Assembly: GCA_030040475.1 (NCBI GenBank)
Contig: JASHTQ010000276.1
Span: forward strand, 1-14,133
Reading direction: 5' to 3'
DNA: 14,133 nucleotides
Origin: Streptosporangiaceae bacterium
Lineage (GTDB): Bacteria > Actinomycetota > Actinomycetes > Streptosporangiales > Streptosporangiaceae
The notes under the pieces were generated by a model that worked only from the letters and a program-made list of their open reading frames with translations, was not told the origin of the DNA and did not search any database. The stretch's first letter is position 1; each line of letters starts with the position of its first letter. Position numbers and translations under genes: made by a program. Shown in pieces: positions 6,227-13,211 of this stretch.

Positions 6227-8050
6227 ATGACGGTTAATTCTGACGTGGCAGGGGGGCCAGTGCGGGCAGGCCGGGCGCTCGGACCGCATTACAAGTGGAT
6301 CGCGCTGTCGAACACGACGCTCGGCGTGCTGATGGTCACGATCAACCAGTCGATCGTGCTGATCGCACTGCCCGACGTCTTCCACGGCATCGGGCTCGAC
6401 CCGCTGAGCCCCGGTAACACCAGCTACCTGCTGTGGATGTTCATGGGCTTCCTGGTGGTGTCCGCGGTACTCGTGGTCTCGTTCGGCAGGCTCGGCGACA
6501 TGTTCGGCCGGGTGCGGATGTACACGCTGGGCTTCGCGGTCTTCAGCGTCGCGTCCGTCTTCCTGACCGTCACCTGGATGCACGGCGGCAACGGCGCGCT
6601 GTGGCTGATCATCTGGCGGGTCGTGCAGGGCATCGGCGGCGCGTTCCTGTTCGCCAACGCCGCCGCCATCGTCACCGACGCGTTCCCGGCCAACCAGCGC
6701 GGCCGCGCCCTGTCCGTGAACTCGATCGCCGCCATCGGCGGGTCGTTCATCGGGCTCATCCTCGGCGGCGTCCTCGCCCCGGTGAACTGGCACCTGATCT
6801 TCCTGGTCTCGGCGCCGATCGGCGTGTTCGGCACCGTATGGGCGTACTTCATGCTGCACGACATCGGGGTGCGCAAGCACTCGCGGATCGACTGGTGGGG
6901 CAACCTGCTGTTCGCGGCCGGCCTGGTCGCCATCTTGATCGGCATCACCTACGGCCTGCTGCCCTACGGCGGGCACCCGATGGGCTGGACCAACCCGTGG
7001 GTGCTCACCGCGCTCTGCGGCGGCCTCGCCCTGCTGGTCGTCTTCACCTACGTCGAGACCAAGGTCGCCGAGCCGCTGTTCCGCATCTCGCTGTTTCGGA
7101 TCCGGCCGTTCGCCGCCGGGAACGTCGCGAGCCTGATGCTGGCGATGGGCCGCGGCGGCATGCAGTTCATGCTGATCATCTGGCTGCAGGGCATCTGGCT
7201 GCCGCTGCACGGCTACAACTTCAGCCAGACCCCGCTGTGGGCCGGCATCTACCTGGTGCCGTTGACGACCGGCTTCCTGGTGTCCGCGCCGCTGTCCGGG
7301 GTGCTGTCCGACAAGTTCGGCCCCAGGGCGTTCACCGTGGGCGGCGCGCTGCTGACCGGGGTGAGCTTCCTGCTGCTGACCTTCGTCCCCGTGAACTTCC
7401 CCTACTGGGAGTTCGCGCTCGTCATCGCCCTCAACGGGTTCGGTTCCGGCCTGTTCTTCTCGCCGAACTGGGCGGAGATGATGAACTCGGTCCCGGCCGA
7501 CAGGCGCGGGGCGGCGGGCGGCATGATCGCCACCTTCCAGAACTCCGCGTTCGTGCTGTCGATCGGCATCTTCTTCACCCTGATGGTGGCCGGCCTGTCC
7601 AGCAAGCTCCCGGCGGCCATGTTCAGCGGGCTGACCGCGCAGGGCGTCCCGCCCGCCTCGGCCGCGCCGATCTCGCACCTCCCGCCGATCGGCGTGCTGT
7701 TCGCCTCGTTCCTCGGCTACAACCCGATACAGCAACTGCTCGGCCCGCTGCTGCACCACCTCCCCGCGGCGCATGCGGCCTACGTGACCGGCCGGGAGTT
7801 CTTCCCGCACCTGATCACGGCGCCGTTCCACAGCGGTCTCGGCGTCGCCTTCGGGTTCGCGATCGCGGCCAACGTGGTCGCGGCCCTCGCCTCGGCGCTG
7901 ACCGGCCGGCGCCCGCCGGCGCCCGCCGCGCCCGTGTCCCTGGGGGACGAACTGGCCGCCGTCACCGCGGAAGGCGCCTTCGAGCCCAGCGAACTCGTCG
8001 TCCCCGGCGACCCGGAAGAGAGCACAGAATCGCCTGAGCAGCCCGGCTGA
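6227..8050 (+). CDS. MFS transporter, DHA2 (14-TM drug:H+ antiporter) family
   Basis: Integral membrane exporter of up to 607 residues, driven by the proton gradient; DHA2 members export drugs, antibiotics or dyes. Visible features: TM1 LGVLMVTINQSIVLIALPD (about 32-50), where the D of the usual LDxTIVNVALP is replaced by N; motif A GRLGDMFGRVR (87-97) in the TM2-TM3 loop; RVVQGIGGAFLFANAAAIVTD in TM4; motif C region GSFIGLILGGVLAPVNWHLIFLVSAPIG in TM5; further hydrophobic segments consistent with 14 TMs; and a roughly 40-residue hydrophilic Pro/Glu-rich C-terminal tail. A long extracytoplasmic loop lies before the last TM (about 475-525). The ATG at 6227 has no good ribosome site. A GTG at 6260 follows GGGGGG at a short 3-nt distance and may be the true start; the loss would be 11 non-conserved residues. 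It lies 12 bp after the lipoprotein gene. Substrate unknown. Confidence 0.9.
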   Translation: MTVNSDVAGGPVRAGRALGPHYKWIALSNTTLGVLMVTINQSIVLIALPDVFHGIGLDPLSPGNTSYLLWMFMGFLVVSAVLVVSFGRLGDMFGRVRMYTLGFAVFSVASVFLTVTWMHGGNGALWLIIWRVVQGIGGAFLFANAAAIVTDAFPANQRGRALSVNSIAAIGGSFIGLILGGVLAPVNWHLIFLVSAPIGVFGTVWAYFMLHDIGVRKHSRIDWWGNLLFAAGLVAILIGITYGLLPYGGHPMGWTNPWVLTALCGGLALLVVFTYVETKVAEPLFRISLFRIRPFAAGNVASLMLAMGRGGMQFMLIIWLQGIWLPLHGYNFSQTPLWAGIYLVPLTTGFLVSAPLSGVLSDKFGPRAFTVGGALLTGVSFLLLTFVPVNFPYWEFALVIALNGFGSGLFFSPNWAEMMNSVPADRRGAAGGMIATFQNSAFVLSIGIFFTLMVAGLSSKLPAAMFSGLTAQGVPPASAAPISHLPPIGVLFASFLGYNPIQQLLGPLLHHLPAAHAAYVTGREFFPHLITAPFHSGLGVAFGFAIAANVVAALASALTGRRPPAPAAPVSLGDELAAVTAEGAFEPSELVVPGDPEESTESPEQPG

Positions 8051-8113
8051 GGCCCGGCGATTTCTCCTCGGCCGCGCGGTCTGTGCTGATGGCCGTCCCC
8101 CGGCGGCCCCCAC

Positions 8114-8119
8114 TAGCAT
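8114..8119 (+). promoter_or_regulatory. -10 box TAGCAT of a leaderless transcript
   Basis: TAGCAT fits the actinobacterial TANNNT -10 pattern and lies 7 nt before the GTG at 8127, which is the spacing of leaderless mRNAs whose first base is the start codon. No Shine-Dalgarno sequence lies between them. No clear -35 is visible 16-19 nt upstream. Confidence 0.45.
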
Positions 8120-8126
8120 CGCTGGC

Positions 8127-9287
8127 GTGGCTAACTTCGGAGACCTGCAGAACGAGATCTACCTTGCCGGGCTGTCCGGCGTGCTGCCCCAGCTCCCGAT
8201 GTCGTTCGCGGAGCTGGAGCGGAGGGCGGAGCTGGCGCTGCCGCCGGGCACGTGGTCCTACGTCGCGGGCGGAGCCGGCGACGAGCACACCCAGCGCACC
8301 AACCGGACGGCCTTCGACCACTGGGGCCTGGTACCGCGGATGCTGCGGGCGAGCACCGAACGGGACCTGTCGGTCGAGCTGTTCGGCACCACCCTCAAGA
8401 CGCCGGTCTTCCTTGCCCCGATCGGGGTGATCGGGATCTGCACCCAGGACGGTCACGGGGACCTGGCCGCCGCTCGCGCGGCCGCCGCCACCGGCGTGCC
8501 GATGGTGGCCTCGACGCTGAGCGAGGACCCGCTGGAGGATGTCGCCGCGCAGTTCGGCGAGACCCCGGGGCTCTTCCAGCTCTACTGCCCGACCGATCCG
8601 GAGGTGGCAGCCAGCCTGGTCCAGCGGGCGGAGGCGGCCGGCTACCGCGCGATCGTGGTCACCCTCGACACCTGGGTCACCGGCTGGCGGCCACGGGACC
8701 TGTCCACCTCGAACTTCCCGCAGCTGCGGGGCCGCTGCCTGCAGAACTACCTCTCCGACCCGGTCTTCCGCAGCCGGCTCCAGAAGCCGCCCGAGGAGGA
8801 CCCTGGCACCGCGATCCTGACCTGGGCGCTGATGTTCGGGCGCCCGCTGACGTGGGACGACCTGGCCTGGCTGCGGTCGCTGACCGCGCTGCCCATCGTG
8901 CTCAAGGGCATCTGCCACCCCGATGACGCCCGCCGGGCCGTCGACGAGGGCGTCGACGGCGTCTACGTCTCCACCCACGGCGGCCGGCAGGCCAACGGCG
9001 GCCTGGCCGCCATCGACTGCCTCGCCGACGTGGCCGAGGCGGTGCCGGGCGTGCCGGTCCTGTTCGACTCCGGCGTCCGCTGCGGCTCCGACGTGGTCAA
9101 GGCGCTCGCCCTCGGCGCCACCGCGGTCGGCATCGGCCGCCCCTACGTCTACGGCGCCGCGCTGGCCGGCACCGACGGCATCGTGCACGTGCTCAAGATG
9201 ATCCTGGCCGAGGCCGACCTGCTGATGGCGGTCGACGGCTACCCCACCATCCCCGACCTCGCCCGGGACGCGATCCGCCGTACCTGA
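8127..9287 (+). CDS. Lactate 2-monooxygenase-like FMN-dependent alpha-hydroxy acid oxidizing enzyme
   Basis: 386-residue TIM-barrel flavoenzyme. It resembles mycobacterial lactate 2-monooxygenase (lactate + O2 to acetate + CO2 + water) along its length, starting with the FGDxQNEIY and LPMSFAELE segments and SYVAGGAGDEHTQRTN. Active-site positions seen: Y45 (SYVAGG), Y153 in QLY, R188/R190 in TGWRPRDL, K260 in VLKG, H284 and R287 in STHGGRQ, the FMN phosphate segments DSGVR (314-318) and GIGRP (335-339). Asn of the usual SNHGGRQ is Thr283 here, and the tyrosine following QLY in lactate monooxygenase is Cys154. The loop after about 213 is shorter than in the classical enzyme. Substrate could therefore be another short alpha-hydroxy acid. 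The enzyme is cytosolic. It starts with GTG at 8127, no ribosome site, leaderless-type -10. It is preceded by the exporter 76 bp upstream and followed by a convergent gene, so it is its own unit. Confidence 0.9.
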   Translation: MANFGDLQNEIYLAGLSGVLPQLPMSFAELERRAELALPPGTWSYVAGGAGDEHTQRTNRTAFDHWGLVPRMLRASTERDLSVELFGTTLKTPVFLAPIGVIGICTQDGHGDLAAARAAAATGVPMVASTLSEDPLEDVAAQFGETPGLFQLYCPTDPEVAASLVQRAEAAGYRAIVVTLDTWVTGWRPRDLSTSNFPQLRGRCLQNYLSDPVFRSRLQKPPEEDPGTAILTWALMFGRPLTWDDLAWLRSLTALPIVLKGICHPDDARRAVDEGVDGVYVSTHGGRQANGGLAAIDCLADVAEAVPGVPVLFDSGVRCGSDVVKALALGATAVGIGRPYVYGAALAGTDGIVHVLKMILAEADLLMAVDGYPTIPDLARDAIRRT

Positions 9288-9359
9288 GCGCCAAGCCATC
9301 CCTCTGATTGCAAAGCCCAGGCCGTAACCTAACCGCCCGCCCAAGAAAGCCGAATTCTC

Positions 9360-9388
9360 TTAGCCGCCTAACGACCAAAGGCCGCTAA
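9360..9388. terminator. Candidate hairpin between convergent genes
   Basis: Arms TTAGCCGCC (9360-9368) and GGCCGCTAA (9380-9388) pair over 9 bp with one mismatch around an 11-nt loop. The structure overlaps the stop codon of the minus-strand GrpB gene and lies about 70 bp past the oxidase gene. It could terminate rightward transcription, but no T tract follows. A related direct copy AGGCCGTAACC lies nearby at about 9318-9328. Confidence 0.3.
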
Positions 9389-9960
9389 CCGACTTTGCCG
9401 GAGCCCGCCGATTCGCTCCAGCGCAGCGCGGTCTGCTCAAGCTCCTGAAGGTACCGATCCTTGGCCCGCGAGTACGCCTCCCGACGGCCGGCTGCCCGGC
9501 GTGCAGCGTCCCGCTTCACATCTGCGTACCGGCGCGCCTCGTCAGGATGCGCCCGGAGATAGTCGCGCACCGCGACGTGGCGGCGGTGCTGGGTGCTGCC
9601 ACGCTCGCACACATGGACATGCACGCGGCCGCTGCCGTCGTCAGGGACGAACAGCCGAAGCCCGGCCGCCGCCAGGTCGGGTGGATCGAAACGCCGAAAG
9701 CCAAGCCGCTGGAGCGGCACTGAAAACGCCGCCTCGTCCTTGACGCTGCTCAGGACGACCTCGATGTCGAGGATGTCACGGGCCGCCATCCCCGGGATCG
9801 CTGTCGAGCCAATGTGTTCCACGGCCACCATGCCCGGGATAGCCTGCGCCAGTACAACGGCCAGTCGGCTGAACTCACGCCGCCAGCTATCCCGATGCCA
9901 AACGATCCGATGCAGATCGACACCGTCCTCCGGACCAAGCAACCCCACTCCCGGCTCCAC
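9385..9960 (-). CDS. GrpB family protein (UPF0157, nucleotidyltransferase-like fold)
   Basis: Up to 191 residues. The family has a nucleotidyltransferase-related fold and no established biochemical role in most bacteria. The diagnostic segment VEHIGSTAIPGMAARDILDIEVVL (about 47-70) corresponds to the family's HVGSTSVPGLxAKPxIDI block. RVHVHVCERGS (about 111-121) followed by RHVAVRDYLRAHPDEARRYADVKRDAA (about 126-152) is the conserved C-terminal half, with the usual YxxLK/YADVK helix. Full family length, no break seen. The GTG at 9960 has no clear ribosome site, whereas a GTG at 9948 has GGAG 6 nt upstream and may be the true start. Divergent from the phospholipase-like gene; the 13-bp palindrome 9970-9982 lies between them. 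Confidence 0.85.
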   Translation of the reverse strand: MEPGVGLLGPEDGVDLHRIVWHRDSWRREFSRLAVVLAQAIPGMVAVEHIGSTAIPGMAARDILDIEVVLSSVKDEAAFSVPLQRLGFRRFDPPDLAAAGLRLFVPDDGSGRVHVHVCERGSTQHRRHVAVRDYLRAHPDEARRYADVKRDAARRAAGRREAYSRAKDRYLQELEQTALRWSESAGSGKVG

Positions 9961-9969
9961 CCGACATTC

Positions 9970-9982
9970 TTGACGACGTCAA
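9970..9982. promoter_or_regulatory. 13-bp palindrome TTGACGACGTCAA in the GrpB-phospholipase intergenic region
   Basis: Perfect inverted repeat TTGACG-A-CGTCAA, located 10 bp upstream of the GrpB GTG and about 115 bp before the phospholipase start. It is AT-flanked and symmetric, as expected for a dimeric repressor site. It could control the GrpB promoter, the divergent promoter, or both. Confidence 0.35.
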
Positions 9983-9985
9983 TGG

Positions 9986-10015
9986 CCGACAATTCGTGAA
10001 ATTCTCTGCTAGTTT
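9986..10015 (+). promoter_or_regulatory. Candidate promoter of the phospholipase D-like gene
   Basis: CCGACA (9986-9991; 4 of 6 to TTGACA) and TAGTTT (10010-10015; fits TANNNT) are 18 nt apart in an AT-richer stretch. They would give a start near 10022 and a leader of about 60 nt before the TTG at 10085. An alternative -10, TATAAA at 10027-10032, has no clear -35. Confidence 0.35.
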
Positions 10016-10084
10016 TCAACTTCCAATATAAATCAGGTGCAGGAATCGGACGTCGGCAGATTCCCGGGTGGGGAGCGCGGTAAG

Positions 10085-11401
10085 TTGCATCAGAAGATCC
10101 TGATTATGCTGGCAGCGGCGGGCCTGGCGATGAGCGTGACCGCATGCGCCAGCACAATGCAAGGCCAGAGCGGGACGGCCGGTACCCCGACGTCCGCCGC
10201 CGCCGCCGTGGAGTCGGCCACCGAGCGCCTGTCGTCGAGTCCCGCGGCGTCGCTGCGGCTGCTGACCGAGCCAGGCTCCGGGATCGGCCCGATCTACAAG
10301 CTCATCACCGGGGCGAGGCACTCGGTCGACCTGACCATGTACGAGCTGGCCGACCCCACCGCGGAAGCGGACCTGGCGGCGGACGCCGCCCGCGGCGTGG
10401 ACGTCCGCGTGCTCCTGGACCGGCACCTGGAGAAGTCCGCCAACACCGCCGCCTACGACTACCTCAGCGCCCGCCGGGTCCACGTCCGGTGGGCTCCGGC
10501 CGGCACCACCTACCACCAGAAGACCCTCACCGTCGACGACGCCACCTCGGTCGTCATGACCCTCAACCTCGTCGCCCGCGACTATCCGGGCACCCGCGAC
10601 TTCGCCGTCGTCGACACCGGCCGCGCCGACGTCGCCGCGATCGTCGCGACCTTCGACGCCGACTTCGCCGGGCAGGCCATCACCCCGCCGGACGGCGCCG
10701 ACCTGGTGTGGTCACCGACGAACGCGCAGGCCTCGGTCCTGTCGGTCATCAACGGGGCGAAGCACACCCTGGCCGTGGAAGACGAGGAGATGGACGACCC
10801 GGCCGTCACCGCGGCCCTGGCCGCCGCCGCCCGGCGCGGCGTGCACGTGACGATCACGATGACCGCCGACTCCGAATGGGACGGTGCCTTCACCGAGCTG
10901 GCCCACGCCGGCGCGCACGTCCACCTCTACCCAGACGACAGCAGCGCCCTGTACATCCACGCCAAGGCCATCGTCGCCGACGCCGGCCGCTCCGGCCAGC
11001 GGGTGCTTGTGGGGTCGCAGAACTTCTCCGTGGCCAGCCTCGACTACAACCGCGAGCTAGGCATCCTCACCAGTAACAAGAGCATCGTGGCCGCCATCGC
11101 CGCCACCCTGGCCCGCGACTACGCCGGCGCGGCGGCCTATTCACCGCCGGCCGGCGGGGGCAAGGGATCCGGCGCCTGGTGCACGGCCACCGCGAGCGTC
11201 TACGACGCCTCCCGCGACGAGAACAACGTCTACGTTCACTCCAACCAGCCCGACAAGGACGCCACCGCCACCGCGGACGGCTACTCCCACAGCTACTGGA
11301 CCGACAGTTCCGGCTACGCCCTGATCTACCTCAACGGCCCCCCGCCCGGCGCCCGCATCACGGTGACCGTCGGCGGCGCCACCTGCACCACCAGCGACTA
11401 G
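10085..11401 (+). CDS. Secreted phospholipase D-like lipoprotein with two HKD motifs
   Basis: 438 residues from TTG at 10085, chosen because GGGGAG lies 9 nt upstream and the start gives a clean lipoprotein signal peptide (HQKILIMLAAAGLAMSVTAC, lipobox VTAC, Cys21). A GTG at 10037 in the same frame would add 16 residues without a ribosome site. PLD superfamily enzymes cleave or transfer phosphodiester bonds through paired HxK(x)4D motifs; both are intact: HQKTLTVD (H144, K146, D151) and HAKAIVAD (H292, K294, D299), each with a downstream asparagine-containing strand (TLNL and GSQNFS). Substrate may be phospholipid or nucleic acid. After the catalytic pair, a C-terminal domain of about 75 residues (from GAWCTATASVYD) contains VYVHSNQPD, YWTDSSGYALIYL and two cysteines (366, 434), suggesting a disulfide-closed beta domain for wall or substrate binding. 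It appears anchored outside the membrane. Its last codon overlaps a direct repeat. Confidence 0.88.
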   Translation: MHQKILIMLAAAGLAMSVTACASTMQGQSGTAGTPTSAAAAVESATERLSSSPAASLRLLTEPGSGIGPIYKLITGARHSVDLTMYELADPTAEADLAADAARGVDVRVLLDRHLEKSANTAAYDYLSARRVHVRWAPAGTTYHQKTLTVDDATSVVMTLNLVARDYPGTRDFAVVDTGRADVAAIVATFDADFAGQAITPPDGADLVWSPTNAQASVLSVINGAKHTLAVEDEEMDDPAVTAALAAAARRGVHVTITMTADSEWDGAFTELAHAGAHVHLYPDDSSALYIHAKAIVADAGRSGQRVLVGSQNFSVASLDYNRELGILTSNKSIVAAIAATLARDYAGAAAYSPPAGGGKGSGAWCTATASVYDASRDENNVYVHSNQPDKDATATADGYSHSYWTDSSGYALIYLNGPPPGARITVTVGGATCTTSD

Positions 11402-11417
11402 ATTCCCGCCGATCCGC
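11396..11417 (+). repeat. Left copy of a roughly 20-bp direct repeat (stop codon of phospholipase gene)
   Basis: GACTA, G, ATTCCCGCCGAT, C, CGC. It matches 13665-13685 at 20 positions with one mismatch and one single-base gap. It covers the last codon and stop of the phospholipase gene. It could be one end of an inserted segment; chance similarity in GC-rich DNA cannot be excluded. Confidence 0.4.
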
Positions 11418-11424
11418 AAGGAGG
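11418..11424 (+). promoter_or_regulatory. Orphan Shine-Dalgarno sequence AAGGAGG
   Basis: A near-perfect ribosome binding site on the plus strand, 16 bp after the phospholipase stop. It is followed 7 nt later by a TTG (11432) opening a 61-codon frame that is only the antisense shadow of the HNH gene. No real gene starts here. It may be the remnant of a gene that once followed the phospholipase gene. Confidence 0.4.
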
Positions 11425-11427
11425 ACG

Positions 11428-13038
11428 TCAGTTGACGGCGTGTTCCCAGTTCAGCCTGCGTATTCCGGCGATCACGTCCACTTCGGTCGCCGTCGGCCTC
11501 CAGGGTTCAGCCTCCGGTGCGGCCGCCGAGGCTGCCGACGGTGCGGCCCGCGTTTCCTCCCCGTCGCGATCGTCGCGGTGCCGAGCCTGGTATTCGGCGT
11601 TGGCGAAGCACGCGTAGATGGCGTAGTCCAGGTCGAGGCGCTCGCCGTACCAGGCGGGGACGATGGTGCCCGGCGTGATGTCGGCGTCGTGGCAGCCGCC
11701 GATGGGCCCGTCTGCATCCGGCAGGGCAGGGCTGGACGGGATGACGGCCCCGCCCGGCCGGTAGAAGGTGAAGGCGCCGCCGGGCGCCGAGGCGATCAGG
11801 TACCCGCGCTCGTGGACGAGCATGTGGTGGGCTTTGCACAAGCTGACCAGGTTAGTCAGCTTGGTGCGACCGCCGTTGCTCCAGTACTGGATGTGGTGCA
11901 GGTCCACCCGGCGGGACTCGCAACCCGGGAACCGACACCGGCACTTGTCCCGTTCGCGGGCGGCGCGGCGCAGCGCGGCGGTCGGCCTCCTGCGCCGTCG
12001 GCCGACGTCCAGCAGGGTGCCGTCATGGTCGTGCAGCATCCAGCTCAAGGTGGCGGTGCAGGCGAGCATCTGCGCGGTGGTGACGCTGATCGCCGGGCCG
12101 TCCTCGACGTGGCACCGGGCCGGGTCCGCGGGGTGGCCCGGCATCGCCTCCGCGGCCCGGGGCGTCTCCGCGGAGACGCCGCCCGGATCGCCCGCGGCCA
12201 CGGCATCGGTGCCGACATGGACGACGACCTGGTACACATCGGGGTTATCGGCGGCGGCGACCTTATCGGCCAGGAATGCCTCGGCGAGGACCAGCATGGC
12301 GTCGGCCAGGCTGGAGGAAGTTACCTTCAGCGGCTGGTCGGCCGGGGCCGCGGGAAGCTCCCCGGCCGGCGTCTCCGCGGAGACGTCGGCGTGCTCGTCA
12401 TGCGGGTGTTCCAGGTCTCCGGCGGCGGCCCGCAGTGCCTGCAGCAGTACCGCGCCGTCCAGCGGCGGCAGCCTGAACGTGCCCGCAAGAGACCCGTCGT
12501 CCTCGAACCGCCACGTCAGCCGCCGCTGGACCCGTGCGGCCCCGTCATCGGCGTGGCTGACCCGCCGGTGGGCGCGGGCGAACCGCTCCAGCTGGTTGCC
12601 GGTCATCGGGCCGGCGATCTCGGCCAGGTCCGCCTCGTTCTCCGGGGTGGCGATCCGGGTCAGCGCCCGCACCTTCGCGTACGAAAGGCGGCCCGCCGCG
12701 AACTCGCCGCGGATGACCGGCAGGTCCCGCAGCGCCCGGGCGACCCGGACGTGCTCTCGGGCGGCGCCGGATGACATCTGGCACTTCCACGACAGCCACA
12801 CCGCGCAGCTCCCCATATCCCAGCTCGCCCACCCGCGGCGGGCGTCGAAGTCACCGAGCAAGACCAGGAACCGGCAGGTGGCAGCGGCGAGGTGCCCGGC
12901 CAGCTCGCAGATCTGCGCTTCCAGCCGCTCCAGCGGCACCCGACCCGGCAGGTCGGGCTCAGGGACTGTGGCGCCAGGATCGGAGTCAGGCTGTTGAGTA
13001 TCGAACATAGATTTGATATTAGCAGTTGATAACGACAT
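11428..13038 (-). CDS. DUF222 domain HNH endonuclease (13E12 repeat family)
   Basis: 536 residues from ATG at 13038 (MSLSTANIKSMFD), which has GAGG 9 nt upstream; the frame extends 62 codons further but without family features. The N-terminal two thirds is the DUF222 region of the actinobacterial 13E12 (REP13E12) proteins, with LERLEAQICELAGHLAAATCRFLVLLGDFD at the front and helical ASWDMGSCAVWLSWKCQMSSGAAREHVRVARAL next. The HNH nuclease domain is at about 363-411: RDKCRCRFPGC, DLHHI (H382), TNLVSLCKAHH (N396, H405). All three HNH residues and the flanking cysteines are present, so it may be active on DNA. The cellular role of the family is not established; it is multicopy in many actinobacteria and linked to repeats. 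Two linkers carry VSAETP (about 219-224 and 288-293), each encoded by a palindrome. The gene ends 26 bp from the phospholipase gene, convergent with it. Confidence 0.88.
   Translation of the reverse strand: MSLSTANIKSMFDTQQPDSDPGATVPEPDLPGRVPLERLEAQICELAGHLAAATCRFLVLLGDFDARRGWASWDMGSCAVWLSWKCQMSSGAAREHVRVARALRDLPVIRGEFAAGRLSYAKVRALTRIATPENEADLAEIAGPMTGNQLERFARAHRRVSHADDGAARVQRRLTWRFEDDGSLAGTFRLPPLDGAVLLQALRAAAGDLEHPHDEHADVSAETPAGELPAAPADQPLKVTSSSLADAMLVLAEAFLADKVAAADNPDVYQVVVHVGTDAVAAGDPGGVSAETPRAAEAMPGHPADPARCHVEDGPAISVTTAQMLACTATLSWMLHDHDGTLLDVGRRRRRPTAALRRAARERDKCRCRFPGCESRRVDLHHIQYWSNGGRTKLTNLVSLCKAHHMLVHERGYLIASAPGGAFTFYRPGGAVIPSSPALPDADGPIGGCHDADITPGTIVPAWYGERLDLDYAIYACFANAEYQARHRDDRDGEETRAAPSAASAAAPEAEPWRPTATEVDVIAGIRRLNWEHAVN
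12161..12180. repeat. 20-bp perfect palindrome inside the HNH gene, copy 1
   Basis: GGCGTCTCCGCGGAGACGCC equals its own reverse complement. It encodes GVSAET in the HNH protein. The 16-bp core recurs at 12370-12385, exactly 207 bp (69 codons) away. Confidence 0.7.
12370..12385. repeat. 16-bp perfect palindrome inside the HNH gene, copy 2
   Basis: CGTCTCCGCGGAGACG, identical to the core of the palindrome at 12161-12180 and in the same codon register, encoding VSAET. The outer bases differ slightly (one G-T pair on each extension). Confidence 0.7.
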
Positions 13039-13211
13039 TTTAGTGATCCTCGCCGTAGTGGCGCCGCTGCCCCATCCGGGGATACCACCCCACCTACCCC
13101 GGCTCAGGCCGTCGTCTTTCCTCCCGCCCGGGACAGGGTGAGTTTCCATCTGTTCTACATAAATTCGCCATCCCTCCTGCAAGCAGGCGAGCGAATACTG
13201 CCTTTCGTCTC

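Noticed and set aside
5519..8119. 866-codon minus-strand open frame opposite the lipoprotein and MFS genes
   Set aside because: Composition is dominated by Arg, Gly, Asp, Glu and Gln with no domain, and it lies antisense to two clear genes. Long antisense frames are expected in GC-rich DNA.
7962..9344. 460-codon minus-strand frame opposite the lactate monooxygenase-like gene
   Set aside because: Antisense to a gene with full flavoenzyme motifs; no domain of its own.
11179..12774. 531-codon plus-strand frame crossing from the phospholipase gene into the HNH gene
   Set aside because: It overlaps two real genes in the wrong frame or strand and has no recognisable motif.
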